Made by a program: the position numbers and the translations under genes
Part shown: piece by piece, positions 27,017 to 36,420 of the stretch
How the letters are laid out: each line of letters begins with the position of its first letter
How positions within the stretch are numbered: the stretch's first letter is position 1
Origin: Tardiphaga sp.
GTDB taxonomy: Bacteria; Pseudomonadota; Alphaproteobacteria; Rhizobiales; Xanthobacteraceae
Direction: 5' to 3'
DNA length: 64,000 nt
Assembly (NCBI GenBank): GCA_030147505.1
Contig: JASBVG010000104.1
Location: forward strand, 1-64,000
Notes under the pieces: generated by a model
What the model was told of the DNA's origin: nothing
The model's database searches: none
Seen by the model: only the letters and a program-made list of their open reading frames with translations

Positions 27017-27283
27017 GATGGAGCATCTCTGGTGTCTTACCGGGCCGGCCTCTGTTTTCGAGAGATCGATGACGTCCTGGACTGGGCCAACAGGAATTCA
27101 TCGATAAGCCGGAACGCCATGTCGAACGGACGTACCCGGGCCGTGCCGCACATCGCTGTCGTCGATCCAACAGGGCCGCCCGACGTACTGTCGCGTGAAA
27201 GCATCGAGTTGCGCGCGCTTGTTTTCCATCGCGCCTGAAAACATCGCTCGCCGCGTGGCCGGTGTTGACCGGCGTGGCGTCGA
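27017..27283. other. Gap between terminator and cysH, nothing certain
   Basis: This stretch downstream of cysH holds no gene I can support. On the minus strand 27229-27098 is an open frame of 43 residues (MENKRAQLDAFTRQYVGR, then PCWIDDSDVRHG). It has no recognised family or ribosome-binding site and may be chance or a decayed fragment. Confidence 0.3.
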
Positions 27284-27982
27284 TCAGGTGCTGCGATGGA
27301 TGCCGCATTCGGTTTTGACGCTGCCGCGCCAGCGGCCGGCGCGCGGGTCTTCGCCCGGCAGCGTGCGCGACGTGCAGGGCATGCAGCCGATCGATGAGAA
27401 TCCGGCGACGACCAGTGGGTGCTGGGGCAGGCTGGCTGCCGCGTAGATTAGTTCGATGTCGCGCAGCGTCATCTGCGCGAAGGGGTTGAATTTCAACCGG
27501 TTACCATCGAGTTCGACGATCGGGATGTTGGCGCGCGTGCTCGCCTGAAAACGCTTGCGTCCGTTGATCGAGGCGTCGAAATCCGCCATGGCACTCGTAA
27601 GCGTATCGACCTTGCGCAACTGGCAGCAGAGGTCTGGATTCGCGGACCACAGATCCGCTGCGGGATCGAGCCGGTGGAGCGCAGCCTCTTCCGGCAAAAC
27701 CGAGCGAACGTCGCGCAGGCGCAACTGCTCTACCAACGCGTCTCGGTAATGCAGGGTTTCGGCGAACATCCAGCCGGTATCGATGAACAGCACGGGAATG
27801 GTGGGATCGACATCCGCAACGATCTTCAGCAGCGCGCCAGACTGAGTGCCGAATGACGAGATCACGGCGAGCTTCTTGTCATCGACGGCGTCGAGCGCTG
27901 CGGCGATCACTTCCGCAGGCGATGCATCCCGCAGCAGATCGTTTAGCTCTGTGACTTGGAGCGCGAGCGTGGAGGGCGGCAT
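27284..27982 (-). CDS. cysH: Phosphoadenylyl/adenylyl-sulfate reductase CysH, iron-sulfur type
   Basis: The 232-residue cytoplasmic enzyme reduces activated sulfate to sulfite with thioredoxin or a similar donor. The PP-loop-like ISSFGTQSGALL stands at 41-52. Cys119-Cys120 and Cys200-x-x-Cys203 form the four-cysteine set that binds a [4Fe-4S] cluster in adenylyl-sulfate (APS) reductases. The catalytic C-terminal Cys226 sits in KTECGIH. The cluster ligands indicate APS rather than PAPS as substrate. It diverges from cysD-cysNC across a 195-base promoter region. Confidence 0.92.
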   Translation of the reverse strand: MPPSTLALQVTELNDLLRDASPAEVIAAALDAVDDKKLAVISSFGTQSGALLKIVADVDPTIPVLFIDTGWMFAETLHYRDALVEQLRLRDVRSVLPEEAALHRLDPAADLWSANPDLCCQLRKVDTLTSAMADFDASINGRKRFQASTRANIPIVELDGNRLKFNPFAQMTLRDIELIYAAASLPQHPLVVAGFSSIGCMPCTSRTLPGEDPRAGRWRGSVKTECGIHRST

Positions 27983-28177
27983 GGCAATGATCGATGAATT
28001 GCTTGACTAGAACGATATTCTATATATCTATACACTAAGAATCCAAAAGAGAGAAAAATTCTTTCGTTATGGATTTGATAGAATGTATTTTCTTCCTCAA
28101 TCCTTCGATTCTATGGATGCAATTTCTGCGCGTCCTTCTTTCGTTCGATTTGAGGCGAAAGATGACGCGGGTTTGCC
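27983..28177. promoter_or_regulatory. Divergent cysH/cysD promoter region with ATTCTAT elements
   Basis: The region is much more AT-rich than its neighbours. It contains ATTCTAT at 28017-28023 and 28108-28114 and the inverted form ATAGAAT at 28078-28084. The last two enclose about 23 bases as an inverted pair. They may be sites of a sulfur-responsive regulator controlling both operons. No known CysB consensus is recognised. Confidence 0.4.
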
Positions 28178-29017
28178 ATGGATTCCTCCGTTCTCGACCG
28201 TCCCTTTGCCGCCGCACCCAGCATGAGTCACCTCGACGAGCTGGAGGCGCAAAGCATCTATATTTTGCGCGAAGCCTTTGCCCGATTGAAGAAAGTGGCC
28301 TTGCTATGGTCGCTCGGGAAAGACTCCAACGTCATGATCTGGCTGGCACGAAAAGCTTTCTTCGGCCATGTTCCGTTCCCTGCGTTACATGTCGATACCG
28401 GCAAGAAGTTTGCCGAGATGTATGCCTTTCGCGATCGTTACACGAAGGAATGGGGCCTCGATCTACGTATCGAACAATGCCCGCCTATTGACGCCGTCGA
28501 TGCGACCCTGCCGCCTGCGGCACGCTCCGCGGCGCGCAAGACTGAAGGACTCAAACTGGCGCTGACGAAGTACGGTTTCGACGGTCTGATCGCCGGCATT
28601 CGTCGCGACGAAGAGGCGACGCGCGCCAAGGAGCGCGTGTTCTCGCCGCGCGGTGTCGAGGGCGGCTGGGACGTGCGCGACCAGCCACCGGAGTTCTGGG
28701 ATCAGTTCAATGCTTCGCCGTCGCCTGGCGCGCATCTGCGCGTACACCCGATCCTGCATTGGACAGAGGCCGATATCTGGGCCTACACGCAGCGTGAAAA
28801 CATCCCGATCATTCCTCTGTATCTGGCACGCGGCGGCAAGCGCTATCGCTCGCTGGGCGACGCCGACATCACGCATCCAGTGGCCTCGACGGCATCAAGC
28901 ATTGCCGAAATTCTAGTTGAGCTCGACGGCAGCAAGGTGCCTGAGCGCGCAGGGCGGGCGCTGGATCATGAAACCGAAGACGCATTCGAGCGGCTGCGCG
29001 CCGCCGGTTATCTGTAA
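28178..29017 (+). CDS. cysD: Sulfate adenylyltransferase subunit 2 CysD
   Basis: The 279-residue catalytic subunit of ATP sulfurylase makes APS from ATP and sulfate. The PP-loop SLGKDS lies at 45-50, followed by the family block MIWLARKAF. Further family blocks are LHVDTGKKFAEMYAFRD, GIRRDEEATRAKERVFS and YRSLGDADITHPVAS. ATG 28178 is used; ATG 28223 (MSHLDELEAQSIYI) is an alternative closer to the usual N-terminus. It is followed after 10 bases by cysNC, whose GTPase part activates it. Confidence 0.95.
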   Translation: MDSSVLDRPFAAAPSMSHLDELEAQSIYILREAFARLKKVALLWSLGKDSNVMIWLARKAFFGHVPFPALHVDTGKKFAEMYAFRDRYTKEWGLDLRIEQCPPIDAVDATLPPAARSAARKTEGLKLALTKYGFDGLIAGIRRDEEATRAKERVFSPRGVEGGWDVRDQPPEFWDQFNASPSPGAHLRVHPILHWTEADIWAYTQRENIPIIPLYLARGGKRYRSLGDADITHPVASTASSIAEILVELDGSKVPERAGRALDHETEDAFERLRAAGYL

Positions 29018-29027
29018 GAGCACTACT

Positions 29028-30926
29028 ATGACCTTGTCTTCAACCGCTTCCGATCTTCTGCCGCTTCCCGGACCGCGCCGCCCACAACTCCGTGTCGTCA
29101 TTGTCGGGCATGTCGATCATGGCAAATCGACGTTGGTGGGACGCCTGCTTCACGAGACGGGAAGCCTGCCGGACGGCAAGCTTGAGGCGCTCAAGGCGGC
29201 GAGCGAGCGGCGCGGCATGCCGTTCGAATGGTCGTTCCTCCTCGATGCACTGCAGACCGAGCGCGACCAGGGCATCACCATCGACACAACGCAGATTCGC
29301 TTTCGGACCAAAGGCCGCGACGTCATTCTGATCGACGCGCCCGGGCATGCCGAGTTCCTGCGCAACATGATCACCGGCGCCGCCCAGGCCGATGGTGCGA
29401 TCCTCATCGTGGATGCGTTGGAAGGCGTTCGCGACCAGACGCGCCGCCATGGCTATCTGTTGCATCTGCTCGGGGTGAAGCAGGTGGCCGTGGTCGTCAA
29501 CAAGATGGACAAGGTCGGCTTCGAGGCAGAGCGCTTTGCTGCGATACGAGATGAAATCTCGGACCATCTGACCAGGTTGGGCGTGGTCCCGCGAGCCGTC
29601 ATTCCTATTTCGGCACGCCACGGCGACGGCGTCGCCGAACTCACGGATCGCATCGATTGGTATCGCGGGTCGACGGTTATTACGGCTTTCGAGCAATTCG
29701 AACCAGCGCGCCCGCTCGACGACCGGCCCCTTCGCCTGCCCGTGCAGGCGATCTACAAATTCGACGACAGGCGTATCGTTGCCGGCCGGATCGAGGCCGG
29801 TCATATGGCTGTGGGCGACGACATCGTCATCATGCCTGCCGGCAAGAAGGCCCGGATCAAATCGATCGAGGGTTGGTCGGTGGCGTCGGCGCGGGAGTCG
29901 GTCGGCGCGGGGCATTCTGTTGGGATCACGCTCGACCGCGAACTCTTTGTCGAACGCGGCGATGTTATTGCGCATGCAGATGCTATGCCCGCGCGAATTC
30001 GCGGGATGCGGGTGCGGCTATTCTGGCTCCATGATCAGCCTCTGAAGGCACGCGCCTCCATTGTGGTGCGGGTCGGTGCCAAGCAAGTTCGCGCTGTAGT
30101 GGATCGCATCGAGAAGGCGATCGATCCCGGCGATCTCGCCGCCACCTCCTTGCAGCAGATCGAGCGCAATCATGTGGGCGAAGTCACTCTCCTGCTTGCG
30201 CATCCCGTCGCCGCTGACAGCTATGTCGACAGTCCTCCGACAGGTCGCCTTGCGATTGAGATCTATGGGCGGATTGCGGGCGGCGGACTTATCCTGTCGA
30301 TGCAGGCAGAGGAGCACATTCAGCCGATCGACATCGTTCCGGTGGCATCCGATCTCAGTGCCCAAGAGAAGGTCGCACGCTTTCACCATCGTGGAGCAGT
30401 GGTCTGGCTCACGGGGCTGCCGGGATCCGGCAAATCGACCCTGGCGCTCGCGCTGGAGCAGCGCCTCTTCCGCAATGGCGGTTCGCCGATTCTACTCGAT
30501 GGAGACACCATGCGTGCTGGCCTGAATGGTGATCTCGGCTTTGCGCCGGCAGATCGCAGCGAGAATGTCAGGCGCCTGGCCGAGGTCGCCAGTCATCTCG
30601 CGCAAAACGGCCACATTGCCATCGTTGCGGCGGTGTCGCCATTCCTTAGGGATCGTGCGGAAGCCCGCCGTATCGCCCATGAACATTTTCGCGAGATCTA
30701 TGTCTCGACCCCAAGCGATGTGTGCGAAAGCCGCGATCCCAAGGGCCACTACGCCAAGGCGCGGACGGGTGAAATTCCGGGTTTCACCGGGGTCTCAGGC
30801 GACTATCAACCGCCCGACGATGTCGAGCTACAAATCGATACGTCAACCGCTGAGATATCGACCTCGACCGAACAGATCGAGCAAATGCTCAGATCCACGG
30901 GCATTCTGTTGGAGAGCGTCAAATGA
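29028..30926 (+). CDS. cysNC: Bifunctional sulfate adenylyltransferase GTPase subunit / APS kinase CysNC
   Basis: The 632-residue fusion couples GTP hydrolysis to APS synthesis and then phosphorylates APS to PAPS. The CysN part (about 1-435) has GTPase motifs GHVDHGKST (near 24), DAPGH and NKMD plus translation-factor-like beta-barrels. The APS kinase part begins at about 440, with Walker A GLPGSGKST from residue 463 and LDGDTMR. This fusion (also called NodQ in rhizobia) is common in Rhizobiales. ATG 29028 is 10 bases after cysD; the longer open frame from 28917 runs into cysD and is rejected. Because CysH here looks APS-specific, the kinase may feed PAPS to sulfotransferases elsewhere. Confidence 0.95.
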   Translation: MTLSSTASDLLPLPGPRRPQLRVVIVGHVDHGKSTLVGRLLHETGSLPDGKLEALKAASERRGMPFEWSFLLDALQTERDQGITIDTTQIRFRTKGRDVILIDAPGHAEFLRNMITGAAQADGAILIVDALEGVRDQTRRHGYLLHLLGVKQVAVVVNKMDKVGFEAERFAAIRDEISDHLTRLGVVPRAVIPISARHGDGVAELTDRIDWYRGSTVITAFEQFEPARPLDDRPLRLPVQAIYKFDDRRIVAGRIEAGHMAVGDDIVIMPAGKKARIKSIEGWSVASARESVGAGHSVGITLDRELFVERGDVIAHADAMPARIRGMRVRLFWLHDQPLKARASIVVRVGAKQVRAVVDRIEKAIDPGDLAATSLQQIERNHVGEVTLLLAHPVAADSYVDSPPTGRLAIEIYGRIAGGGLILSMQAEEHIQPIDIVPVASDLSAQEKVARFHHRGAVVWLTGLPGSGKSTLALALEQRLFRNGGSPILLDGDTMRAGLNGDLGFAPADRSENVRRLAEVASHLAQNGHIAIVAAVSPFLRDRAEARRIAHEHFREIYVSTPSDVCESRDPKGHYAKARTGEIPGFTGVSGDYQPPDDVELQIDTSTAEISTSTEQIEQMLRSTGILLESVK

Positions 30927-31216
30927 GAATGCGAAGCGCAGTGCCGTCCAAATCTCAGGCATAAACGGTGCACTGTCTGGCTGGGTCTTCGCAGCGGCGG
31001 TCGGTGGAACGGCGATCGTGCTCTGGGGTGGCCGATGCGCCGGATTTCTTCTGCGGTCTCCGGATGTTTTGGCTCGTCGAGCGCGCGCCGATCTCAAAGG
31101 TCTGCATCTGTTGTCTGGGCGCCGGTTGATCGAGCGCACCAACTCCAACGTCGCTCAGAATAAGCATGCAGCAATCTCTTGCCTCACCGCAATCTGGTGC
31201 AGTCCGGTCACGACGT
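30927..31216. other. Gap between convergent cysNC and the exopolysaccharide locus
   Basis: These 290 bases separate the plus-strand cysNC stop from the minus-strand stop of the initiating transferase gene. No supported gene, clear hairpin terminator or repeat was seen. Open frames crossing it have no protein-like pattern. Confidence 0.5.
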
Positions 31217-32662
31217 TCAGAGCGCATTGCGTCCGCGAATGAGTTCGAGTGGTGTCTGCACCAAGATGGTCAGGTCCAATCCAAGGCTCCAATTGTCGAT
31301 ATAGCGCAAATCTTCTTTGACACGGCGTTCGATCGAAGCCGGCGTTGGTGTTGGCCCGCGGTATCCCTTGATTTGGGCGAGGCCGGTCAGGCCGGGCTTC
31401 ACTCTGCGTCGATAAGCGTAGTTGCGCACCGCCTTGTCGAATTCGCTCTCATGGGCCAGGGCATGAGGGCGCGGTCCGACGACCGACATGCTCCCCTCGA
31501 GCACATTCAGAAGCTGGGGAATCTCGTCGATGCTGGTCCTGCGGAGCCATCCGCCGAGTCGCGTTAGCCGCGAGTCATTTGCTCTGGCCTGCACGACGGT
31601 CGCCCCGTCCTCCAGCACAGACATGGTGCGGAATTTGTAGATGGTGAAATGTCGCCCGTTGAAGCCGCAACGCTGCTGCTTGAAAAGGGCGGGCCCGCGT
31701 GAATCCAGCTTGATGACCACCGCTACCAAGAGAAGCAGGGGCGACAAGACCATCAGCACGGTGGCCGACAAGCAGATGTCGAGAGCACGTTTCGCAAATA
31801 GCTCTACTGGCGACAATGGTCCTCGCTGGAGTTCGACGCAGCGTGCGCCGCCGAGCTCTACGGACGGGCGGTGAAACAGATCAGCACTCGCGCCCGTCGG
31901 GACTAACCTAACGCGGAGAGGTAACACCCGCAGGGCAGCTACGGGCCGCTTGAGCCGCAACCAGTGATCGGGACTGACACCAAAGAATATTTCGCGGATT
32001 TCAGTCTCGCGGGTGTGGTCGATGATCTTTCCAATCAGCTCGTCCTGTCGGCGTAGGGACGAGCGAGTGATCGGCAGAGTAAAATGCATTTCGATGAAAT
32101 AGCCGAGATCGGTCAGTGTATTGACAACGTCGCGGCCGGCTTCGTCGGTGACCAGGATGATCTTGCGGCCGGAGAAGCGGCGCTCTGCCAGCCCCTTGCG
32201 CAAGGCGTCGCGCAGCAGCACGCGCTGGGCGATCAGAAGCGTCAGGCCAGCGATACCGAAGATGAGCGCAAAATTCCATGGAATTTCGTCTTTCATCTGC
32301 AGGGTGAACATGGTGACCACGAGGAGGCAGGATACACCGAGCCAGATCGCGCAGACCGAGCGTAGCTGATTACGCAGCTCGAGCAGGGATTTGGGCAGGT
32401 AAAGATTGAAGGATCTGGCGACCGCCGTGAAGACTACCGATGTCGGGAGCGCGACGCTGGCGAGACGGGTGATATCTTCCGGCGCCCCGATCAGAAGTTT
32501 ACGTGCAAAGGCAGCAATGAGGCCTGCCGCAAAGATCGTGGCCACGTCGGCGAGCAGCGCCAGTATCTCTATGGAATCATACTCGACCGGCCATCGCCTG
32601 TCTCGCGGCGGGCTGTTGCCGAGGCTGGAAAGAGGGGCGGAGTTGTATTCAAATCGTCTCAT
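31217..32662 (-). CDS. Undecaprenyl-phosphate sugar phosphotransferase, WcaJ/ExoY family
   Basis: The 481-residue inner-membrane enzyme should start the exopolysaccharide repeat by moving a hexose-1-phosphate onto undecaprenyl phosphate. The N-terminal half has about four membrane helices and a CoA-binding-like soluble segment. The C-terminal catalytic domain (about 290-481) begins with KRALDICLSATVLMVLSPLL and carries KFRTMSVLE, LRRTSIDEIPQLLNVLEG, MSVVGPRPHA and RRVKPGLTGLAQIKGYRG, all hallmarks of the bacterial sugar transferase family. Full-length architecture matches WcaJ-type proteins. It is the last minus-strand gene of the locus and has its own AT-rich upstream region. Sugar specificity is not evident. 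Confidence 0.92.
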   Translation of the reverse strand: MRRFEYNSAPLSSLGNSPPRDRRWPVEYDSIEILALLADVATIFAAGLIAAFARKLLIGAPEDITRLASVALPTSVVFTAVARSFNLYLPKSLLELRNQLRSVCAIWLGVSCLLVVTMFTLQMKDEIPWNFALIFGIAGLTLLIAQRVLLRDALRKGLAERRFSGRKIILVTDEAGRDVVNTLTDLGYFIEMHFTLPITRSSLRRQDELIGKIIDHTRETEIREIFFGVSPDHWLRLKRPVAALRVLPLRVRLVPTGASADLFHRPSVELGGARCVELQRGPLSPVELFAKRALDICLSATVLMVLSPLLLLVAVVIKLDSRGPALFKQQRCGFNGRHFTIYKFRTMSVLEDGATVVQARANDSRLTRLGGWLRRTSIDEIPQLLNVLEGSMSVVGPRPHALAHESEFDKAVRNYAYRRRVKPGLTGLAQIKGYRGPTPTPASIERRVKEDLRYIDNWSLGLDLTILVQTPLELIRGRNAL

Positions 32663-32792
32663 GGGTCGTACGATCGTTGCCAGTATTATAAAATAAACTA
32701 TTAAATATAATTTACTTCGATTTTATTATTTGCAAGGATTTTTTTTAAATAGATGGGTTTGATAATTAAATTTTTATCAAGCACCTGCACTG
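32663..32792 (-). promoter_or_regulatory. AT-rich promoter island upstream of the initiating transferase gene
   Basis: The gap is very AT-rich and includes ATTAAATATA at 32700-32709 and further TTAAAT and AATTAAAT runs near 32748 and 32770. It probably holds the promoter of the 31217-32662 gene and a binding site for the regulator proposed for the whole locus. Confidence 0.45.
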
Positions 32793-34787
32793 CTACGTGA
32801 GCTGGGAACGGAGCATCGTGAGATAACCAGGTTCGACTGGGGTCACTGTCTGCTCCACCAAAAGCCGTCCCGCTAGAGAAGCCGTTCGGTAGGCGGAGAT
32901 GAGTGCGGGACGCAGATCTACGGATCGCGTGAGCACGAAGCGGATGTCGCGGCGGGCCATGTCGGCGAGTTCTTCGTCGCCAGAAATGTCCTCTAAGCGC
33001 AGGGCTTGCGCCAGTCGTAGCGGCAACAGACCAGGCTGATCGGGCGCAGTGTAATACGACATCTTCAGGAACGCGCGGACATTGCAGCTGCGCAGCATCA
33101 ATCGCGCGCAGGTGGAGGCCAGCATCAGCCACGCATCGCCCCGGTGCGGTGCGTAGTTGAGGGTCTTGAGCAGACTCATGGAGGTCATGGCACTGCGCAC
33201 GCCACTCGCCTGGATCTCGAAGGTCGGATCTGTCCACACCAAGGCGGCTTCGGTGAAGGCGCTTTCGGCCCAGAGGTCGCCACGTACGCCGGCGATGGCA
33301 GCGGACCTGTTTGCACGCTCCCGGTCCTGATGCGCCACCGTGGCGTGGCGCTGATCGCTGGGGAAGCCGATGGACGAGGGCCGCAACGCTTCCGGCAGCA
33401 CGATCCATGCGCCTTGCGCCGCGAGGATCAAACCGAACACCGTCAGTGCGCTGCACAGATACAACCTGAACAAGTCGGGATCGAGCGTCCTCGCGGGCCC
33501 CATATCGGGGATGGCAAGGCCGGACATTGCAGTAGTTTCGCCTTTGCTCTGTGCGATGGCGAGGCCGAGTACGGCGCTGAGCACTATCGAGGGGGCGAGC
33601 GCGAAGCCGCCGACGTTGAATAGAGCAGAGATCATCAGTACGGCAATACAGCCCGCGCCTGCGGCCGGATAGACATAGTCGCGGCCTCGCTTCAGCGCGG
33701 CGCGTAGCAACAGCGCCGCCCAAGTGGCGGCGGCAAATGCAATCAGCCAAAGGAACGGCCAGCCCATTTCGATGACAACGGTCGCAACCATCGGGATATC
33801 CGTCGCCGAGGCCGCTGATGTGTCTCCATATATAGGCGCTAGTGCTGGGAGCGCTCCGGCGCCCACACCGAGCAGCCGCGCGTCATCAGTCATCCGGGTG
33901 ATCGCCTCGTTTTCGACATGGCCGGGCATCAACACGATGAAGGTGACAAGCGCAAGCATGAGTGCTGCGACCGTTCCAGCTTGCCCCCATCGGCCGAGAT
34001 GACCTTTGCGGATGACGAGGATAGCGATGATAAGACTGGCGCCAAACAACGCGGCGAACAATGATGCGGGATTGCCACTGGAAGCTGTTGCGCCGAGATT
34101 GATGAGACAGGCAGCGAACGCTCCGATAGTCTCGGTAGCGAGCGTTACTCTGTGCGTGCCGATCTTCGACTGTGGCGAGCGTGAGTGCTCATAACTGCGG
34201 ATGACTATGGCCGCTGCAAGCACGAATCCGAACATGCCGATCGTTTCGGCCGCGCGGTCCGCCGAGGCGGGCAGGAAATGGAAGGCTTCCGGCATCCAGA
34301 AGGCGCTGAGAATCCGCTCGAGCGACACCAGTGTGGCGATTGCCGTCAGCGTCGAGAGAAGCCACTCGGCGCGATGCCGAAGCTGCCCAAGCATGGCTGC
34401 AAGGAGTGCGATCCCGACCACGCAGGTGATGCGGCAGATGGCCAGTAAGGTCATGCCGGTGTCGATGGTGACGGAGCCGACAGTTTTTTCACCGAAGGCC
34501 GCGGCGGCGCTGTTCCAAATCGGATTTATCAATAGGCCGCCGGGCATCGGCACGATCTGTAGCAATAGTACAAGGACGGTGCCGAAGAGGCCGGCAAGCA
34601 GTACCGGACTGACGAGGCGAGGCAACCGGTATTGGTCCCGGCACAGCGATGTCGCGGCGAGGGCGATCAACGATAGGGCTGCGACGATTAAGACGATGCC
34701 GCCGGCAATGGCACCCTGAAAGAGCAGCAGTATCGGCGCGGAGGCAAGCAAGCTGCAATATAGCAGAAAAATGATGGTAACGCCCAT
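32793..34787 (-). CDS. O-antigen-polymerase/ligase-like membrane protein with soluble C-terminal domain
   Basis: The 664-residue protein has about twelve hydrophobic segments in its first 460 residues and a large polar C-terminal region (about 475-664) rich in alpha-helical, Ala/Leu-containing sequence. The layout and a long loop between late helices (residues about 285-325, with LLGVGAGALPALAPIYG) resemble Wzy polymerases and WaaL-type ligases. The C-terminus (APHRGDAWLMLASTCARLML, DLRPALISAYRTA) may be a helical repeat domain. A second polymerase-like protein is encoded at 61875, so one may polymerise and the other transfer or ligate. Assignment rests on topology only. Confidence 0.6.
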   Translation of the reverse strand: MGVTIIFLLYCSLLASAPILLLFQGAIAGGIVLIVAALSLIALAATSLCRDQYRLPRLVSPVLLAGLFGTVLVLLLQIVPMPGGLLINPIWNSAAAAFGEKTVGSVTIDTGMTLLAICRITCVVGIALLAAMLGQLRHRAEWLLSTLTAIATLVSLERILSAFWMPEAFHFLPASADRAAETIGMFGFVLAAAIVIRSYEHSRSPQSKIGTHRVTLATETIGAFAACLINLGATASSGNPASLFAALFGASLIIAILVIRKGHLGRWGQAGTVAALMLALVTFIVLMPGHVENEAITRMTDDARLLGVGAGALPALAPIYGDTSAASATDIPMVATVVIEMGWPFLWLIAFAAATWAALLLRAALKRGRDYVYPAAGAGCIAVLMISALFNVGGFALAPSIVLSAVLGLAIAQSKGETTAMSGLAIPDMGPARTLDPDLFRLYLCSALTVFGLILAAQGAWIVLPEALRPSSIGFPSDQRHATVAHQDRERANRSAAIAGVRGDLWAESAFTEAALVWTDPTFEIQASGVRSAMTSMSLLKTLNYAPHRGDAWLMLASTCARLMLRSCNVRAFLKMSYYTAPDQPGLLPLRLAQALRLEDISGDEELADMARRDIRFVLTRSVDLRPALISAYRTASLAGRLLVEQTVTPVEPGYLTMLRSQLT

Positions 34788-35029
34788 AATCGCTCTCCGG
34801 AATTAAAGGCGATGGCACTGGCATCACGGTTCGTTTGTTGTTTAAATCAATAATTAAATATATAATATCAGATAATGTCCACGCGCAAATCCTGGCGAGC
34901 CTTTTGATTTGCCCTTGGGCAGCTTAGCGATTGGATGCGAAAGCTCGGCTTGGGAAACCTCGCCCGAGGGCTGATGCAGTCGGTCGGATCACGCCGCGGT
35001 GTCTTGGCCTACGGCGCGAGGTGTTGAGC
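34788..35029 (-). promoter_or_regulatory. AT-rich promoter island upstream of polymerase-like gene
   Basis: The part 34838-34876 is strongly AT-rich and contains TTTAAAT at about 34841 and ATTAAATATA at 34853-34862. The rest (34880-35029) is GC-rich and without a supported gene. The island probably serves the 32793-34787 gene. Confidence 0.4.
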
Positions 35030-36283
35030 CTAGCGCGCGGTCGTGATTGGCGTCGGCGTCGTGATAATCGTCGAGGTTCCGCCATTAATTGCGGCCTTCA
35101 GCGCGTAGGCGTTGGTCGCGTAAAGGATGGGATCGTTCGCGGTTGCCATGATCGTTCGCAGGAAGATCAGGAACTTGGTGGTTTCGACCGCGGCAGCGTT
35201 CGAGACGAAGATCACATCCTTGTTGCGCATCTCGAAGGATTGCGAGAGGAAATACCCGCTAGGATCCCGCAGATTGGCCAGATAGATCACCGGCACAATC
35301 GGTCCCTCGAAACGAGAGACGTCAACGCCAATCTGGCGTGCGACTTCCCGCGTCTCGCCGCGATAGAGGAAGACGGAGCCAGGGTCGGCCTGGCCGTCTG
35401 ACAGGCCGCCGACTTTACCCACTGCCTCGGCCAGCGAGATGCGCCAGGCATCGAATTTGAATTGGCCCTGGTTGCCGGCTGCGCCGAAGGCGACGAAAGT
35501 TTGCGCCTGATTGTAGAGATAGACGATGTCCGCCGGGAGCACGAAGATATTGTTCGACGGCTCATAGACCAGCGCGCCGAAGGGGACGCTGGCGCGGTGA
35601 CCCTGGCGCTCCAAGGTGACCCACATGTCATAGCCCTGCGAAGCTGGGCCGCCGGCGCGAGCGATGACGTCGACGATACGCTCGCCGGCCGGGCTGGCAG
35701 GGAAGCGCCCCGATGCTCTCACATCGCCCAGCACGCTGATCAGCGAGGTCCGCTGTTCGACAACCGACACCACGACCTGTGGCTCGATAGCACGGTTTTT
35801 CAGTGCATCCACGATGGCACGCTGGATTTCAGCGGGGGTGCGCCCGTTGGCTCGGATGGCGCCGGCATAGGGGACCGTGATGTTGCCGCCGTCATCGACC
35901 GCCTGGTTCGGGATCACGACATAGTTGCCGGGGCGCACGCCGGCCTCGGCCGGAATGAACAGGCCGCCGGCCGCGGCCTCGAAGATGGTGACGCTGACAA
36001 TGTCGCCGATGCCGAAGCGGAACGCCTTGGGCGGGGTGCGGTTGGCAAAGGCGGTGGAGAGCCGCGGCGTATGGCGTCCGAGGATCTTAACGACTTCGGG
36101 ATTGAGCCGCACAAGTGCATAGGGAAGGCCATCAGGCTCGGCATGCTGGCCGCTCCGGATATCCATACTCTGAGGCCCGCTGGCAGGCATGATAGTGCAG
36201 CCAGCGCCAAGGAACGAAAGAGCTGCGATAGAGAGTATCGCCAGGTGATACCGAAAACGTTTCAGGAAAGCCCCCAAACACAC
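35030..36283 (-). CDS. Wza-like polysaccharide export outer-membrane lipoprotein
   Basis: The 417-residue protein has a lipoprotein signal (LSFLGAGC, Cys29), predicting outer-membrane attachment. The polysaccharide export domain follows (FRFGIGDIVSVTIFEAA), then repeated SLBB-like domains (VSVVEQRTSLISVLGDVRAS, DIVYLYNQAQTFVAFGAAGN). It would form the export channel for the polymer together with the Wzc-like kinase at 36421. The C-terminal region (NAAAVETTKFLIFLRTIMAT) could form the amphipathic pore helix. The gap to the kinase gene is 137 bases. Confidence 0.9.
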   Translation of the reverse strand: MCLGAFLKRFRYHLAILSIAALSFLGAGCTIMPASGPQSMDIRSGQHAEPDGLPYALVRLNPEVVKILGRHTPRLSTAFANRTPPKAFRFGIGDIVSVTIFEAAAGGLFIPAEAGVRPGNYVVIPNQAVDDGGNITVPYAGAIRANGRTPAEIQRAIVDALKNRAIEPQVVVSVVEQRTSLISVLGDVRASGRFPASPAGERIVDVIARAGGPASQGYDMWVTLERQGHRASVPFGALVYEPSNNIFVLPADIVYLYNQAQTFVAFGAAGNQGQFKFDAWRISLAEAVGKVGGLSDGQADPGSVFLYRGETREVARQIGVDVSRFEGPIVPVIYLANLRDPSGYFLSQSFEMRNKDVIFVSNAAAVETTKFLIFLRTIMATANDPILYATNAYALKAAINGGTSTIITTPTPITTAR

Positions 36284-36420
36284 GACCCATTCAAGCGCCT
36301 AAATTCGCACTGCTGGTTGATTCAAACCAGCAAGTTATTGTTATTCTTTAAATAGAGATTCAGAGTGTGGCACCCTCGCCACACGCATTCCGCGAACTCG
36401 CGCTCCTGCATACCGGTAAT
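36284..36420 (-). promoter_or_regulatory. Short AT-rich gap upstream of the wza-like gene
   Basis: AT-rich sequence at about 36329-36361 includes TTTAAATA. It lies between the kinase stop and the wza-like start and may hold a promoter for the export gene. It is weaker than the other islands of the locus. Confidence 0.3.

Noticed and set aside
27098..27229. A 43-residue minus-strand open frame after cysH
   Set aside because: It is too short, lacks a clear ribosome-binding site, and matches no known small protein.
28917..29027. Extension of the CysNC frame upstream of 29028
   Set aside because: It overlaps the end of cysD, and MTLSSTASDLLPL is the normal type of N-terminus.
30526..31242. Open frame of 238 codons running from cysNC into the gap
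   Set aside because: The first part is out of frame within the APS kinase domain, and the rest shows no family pattern.
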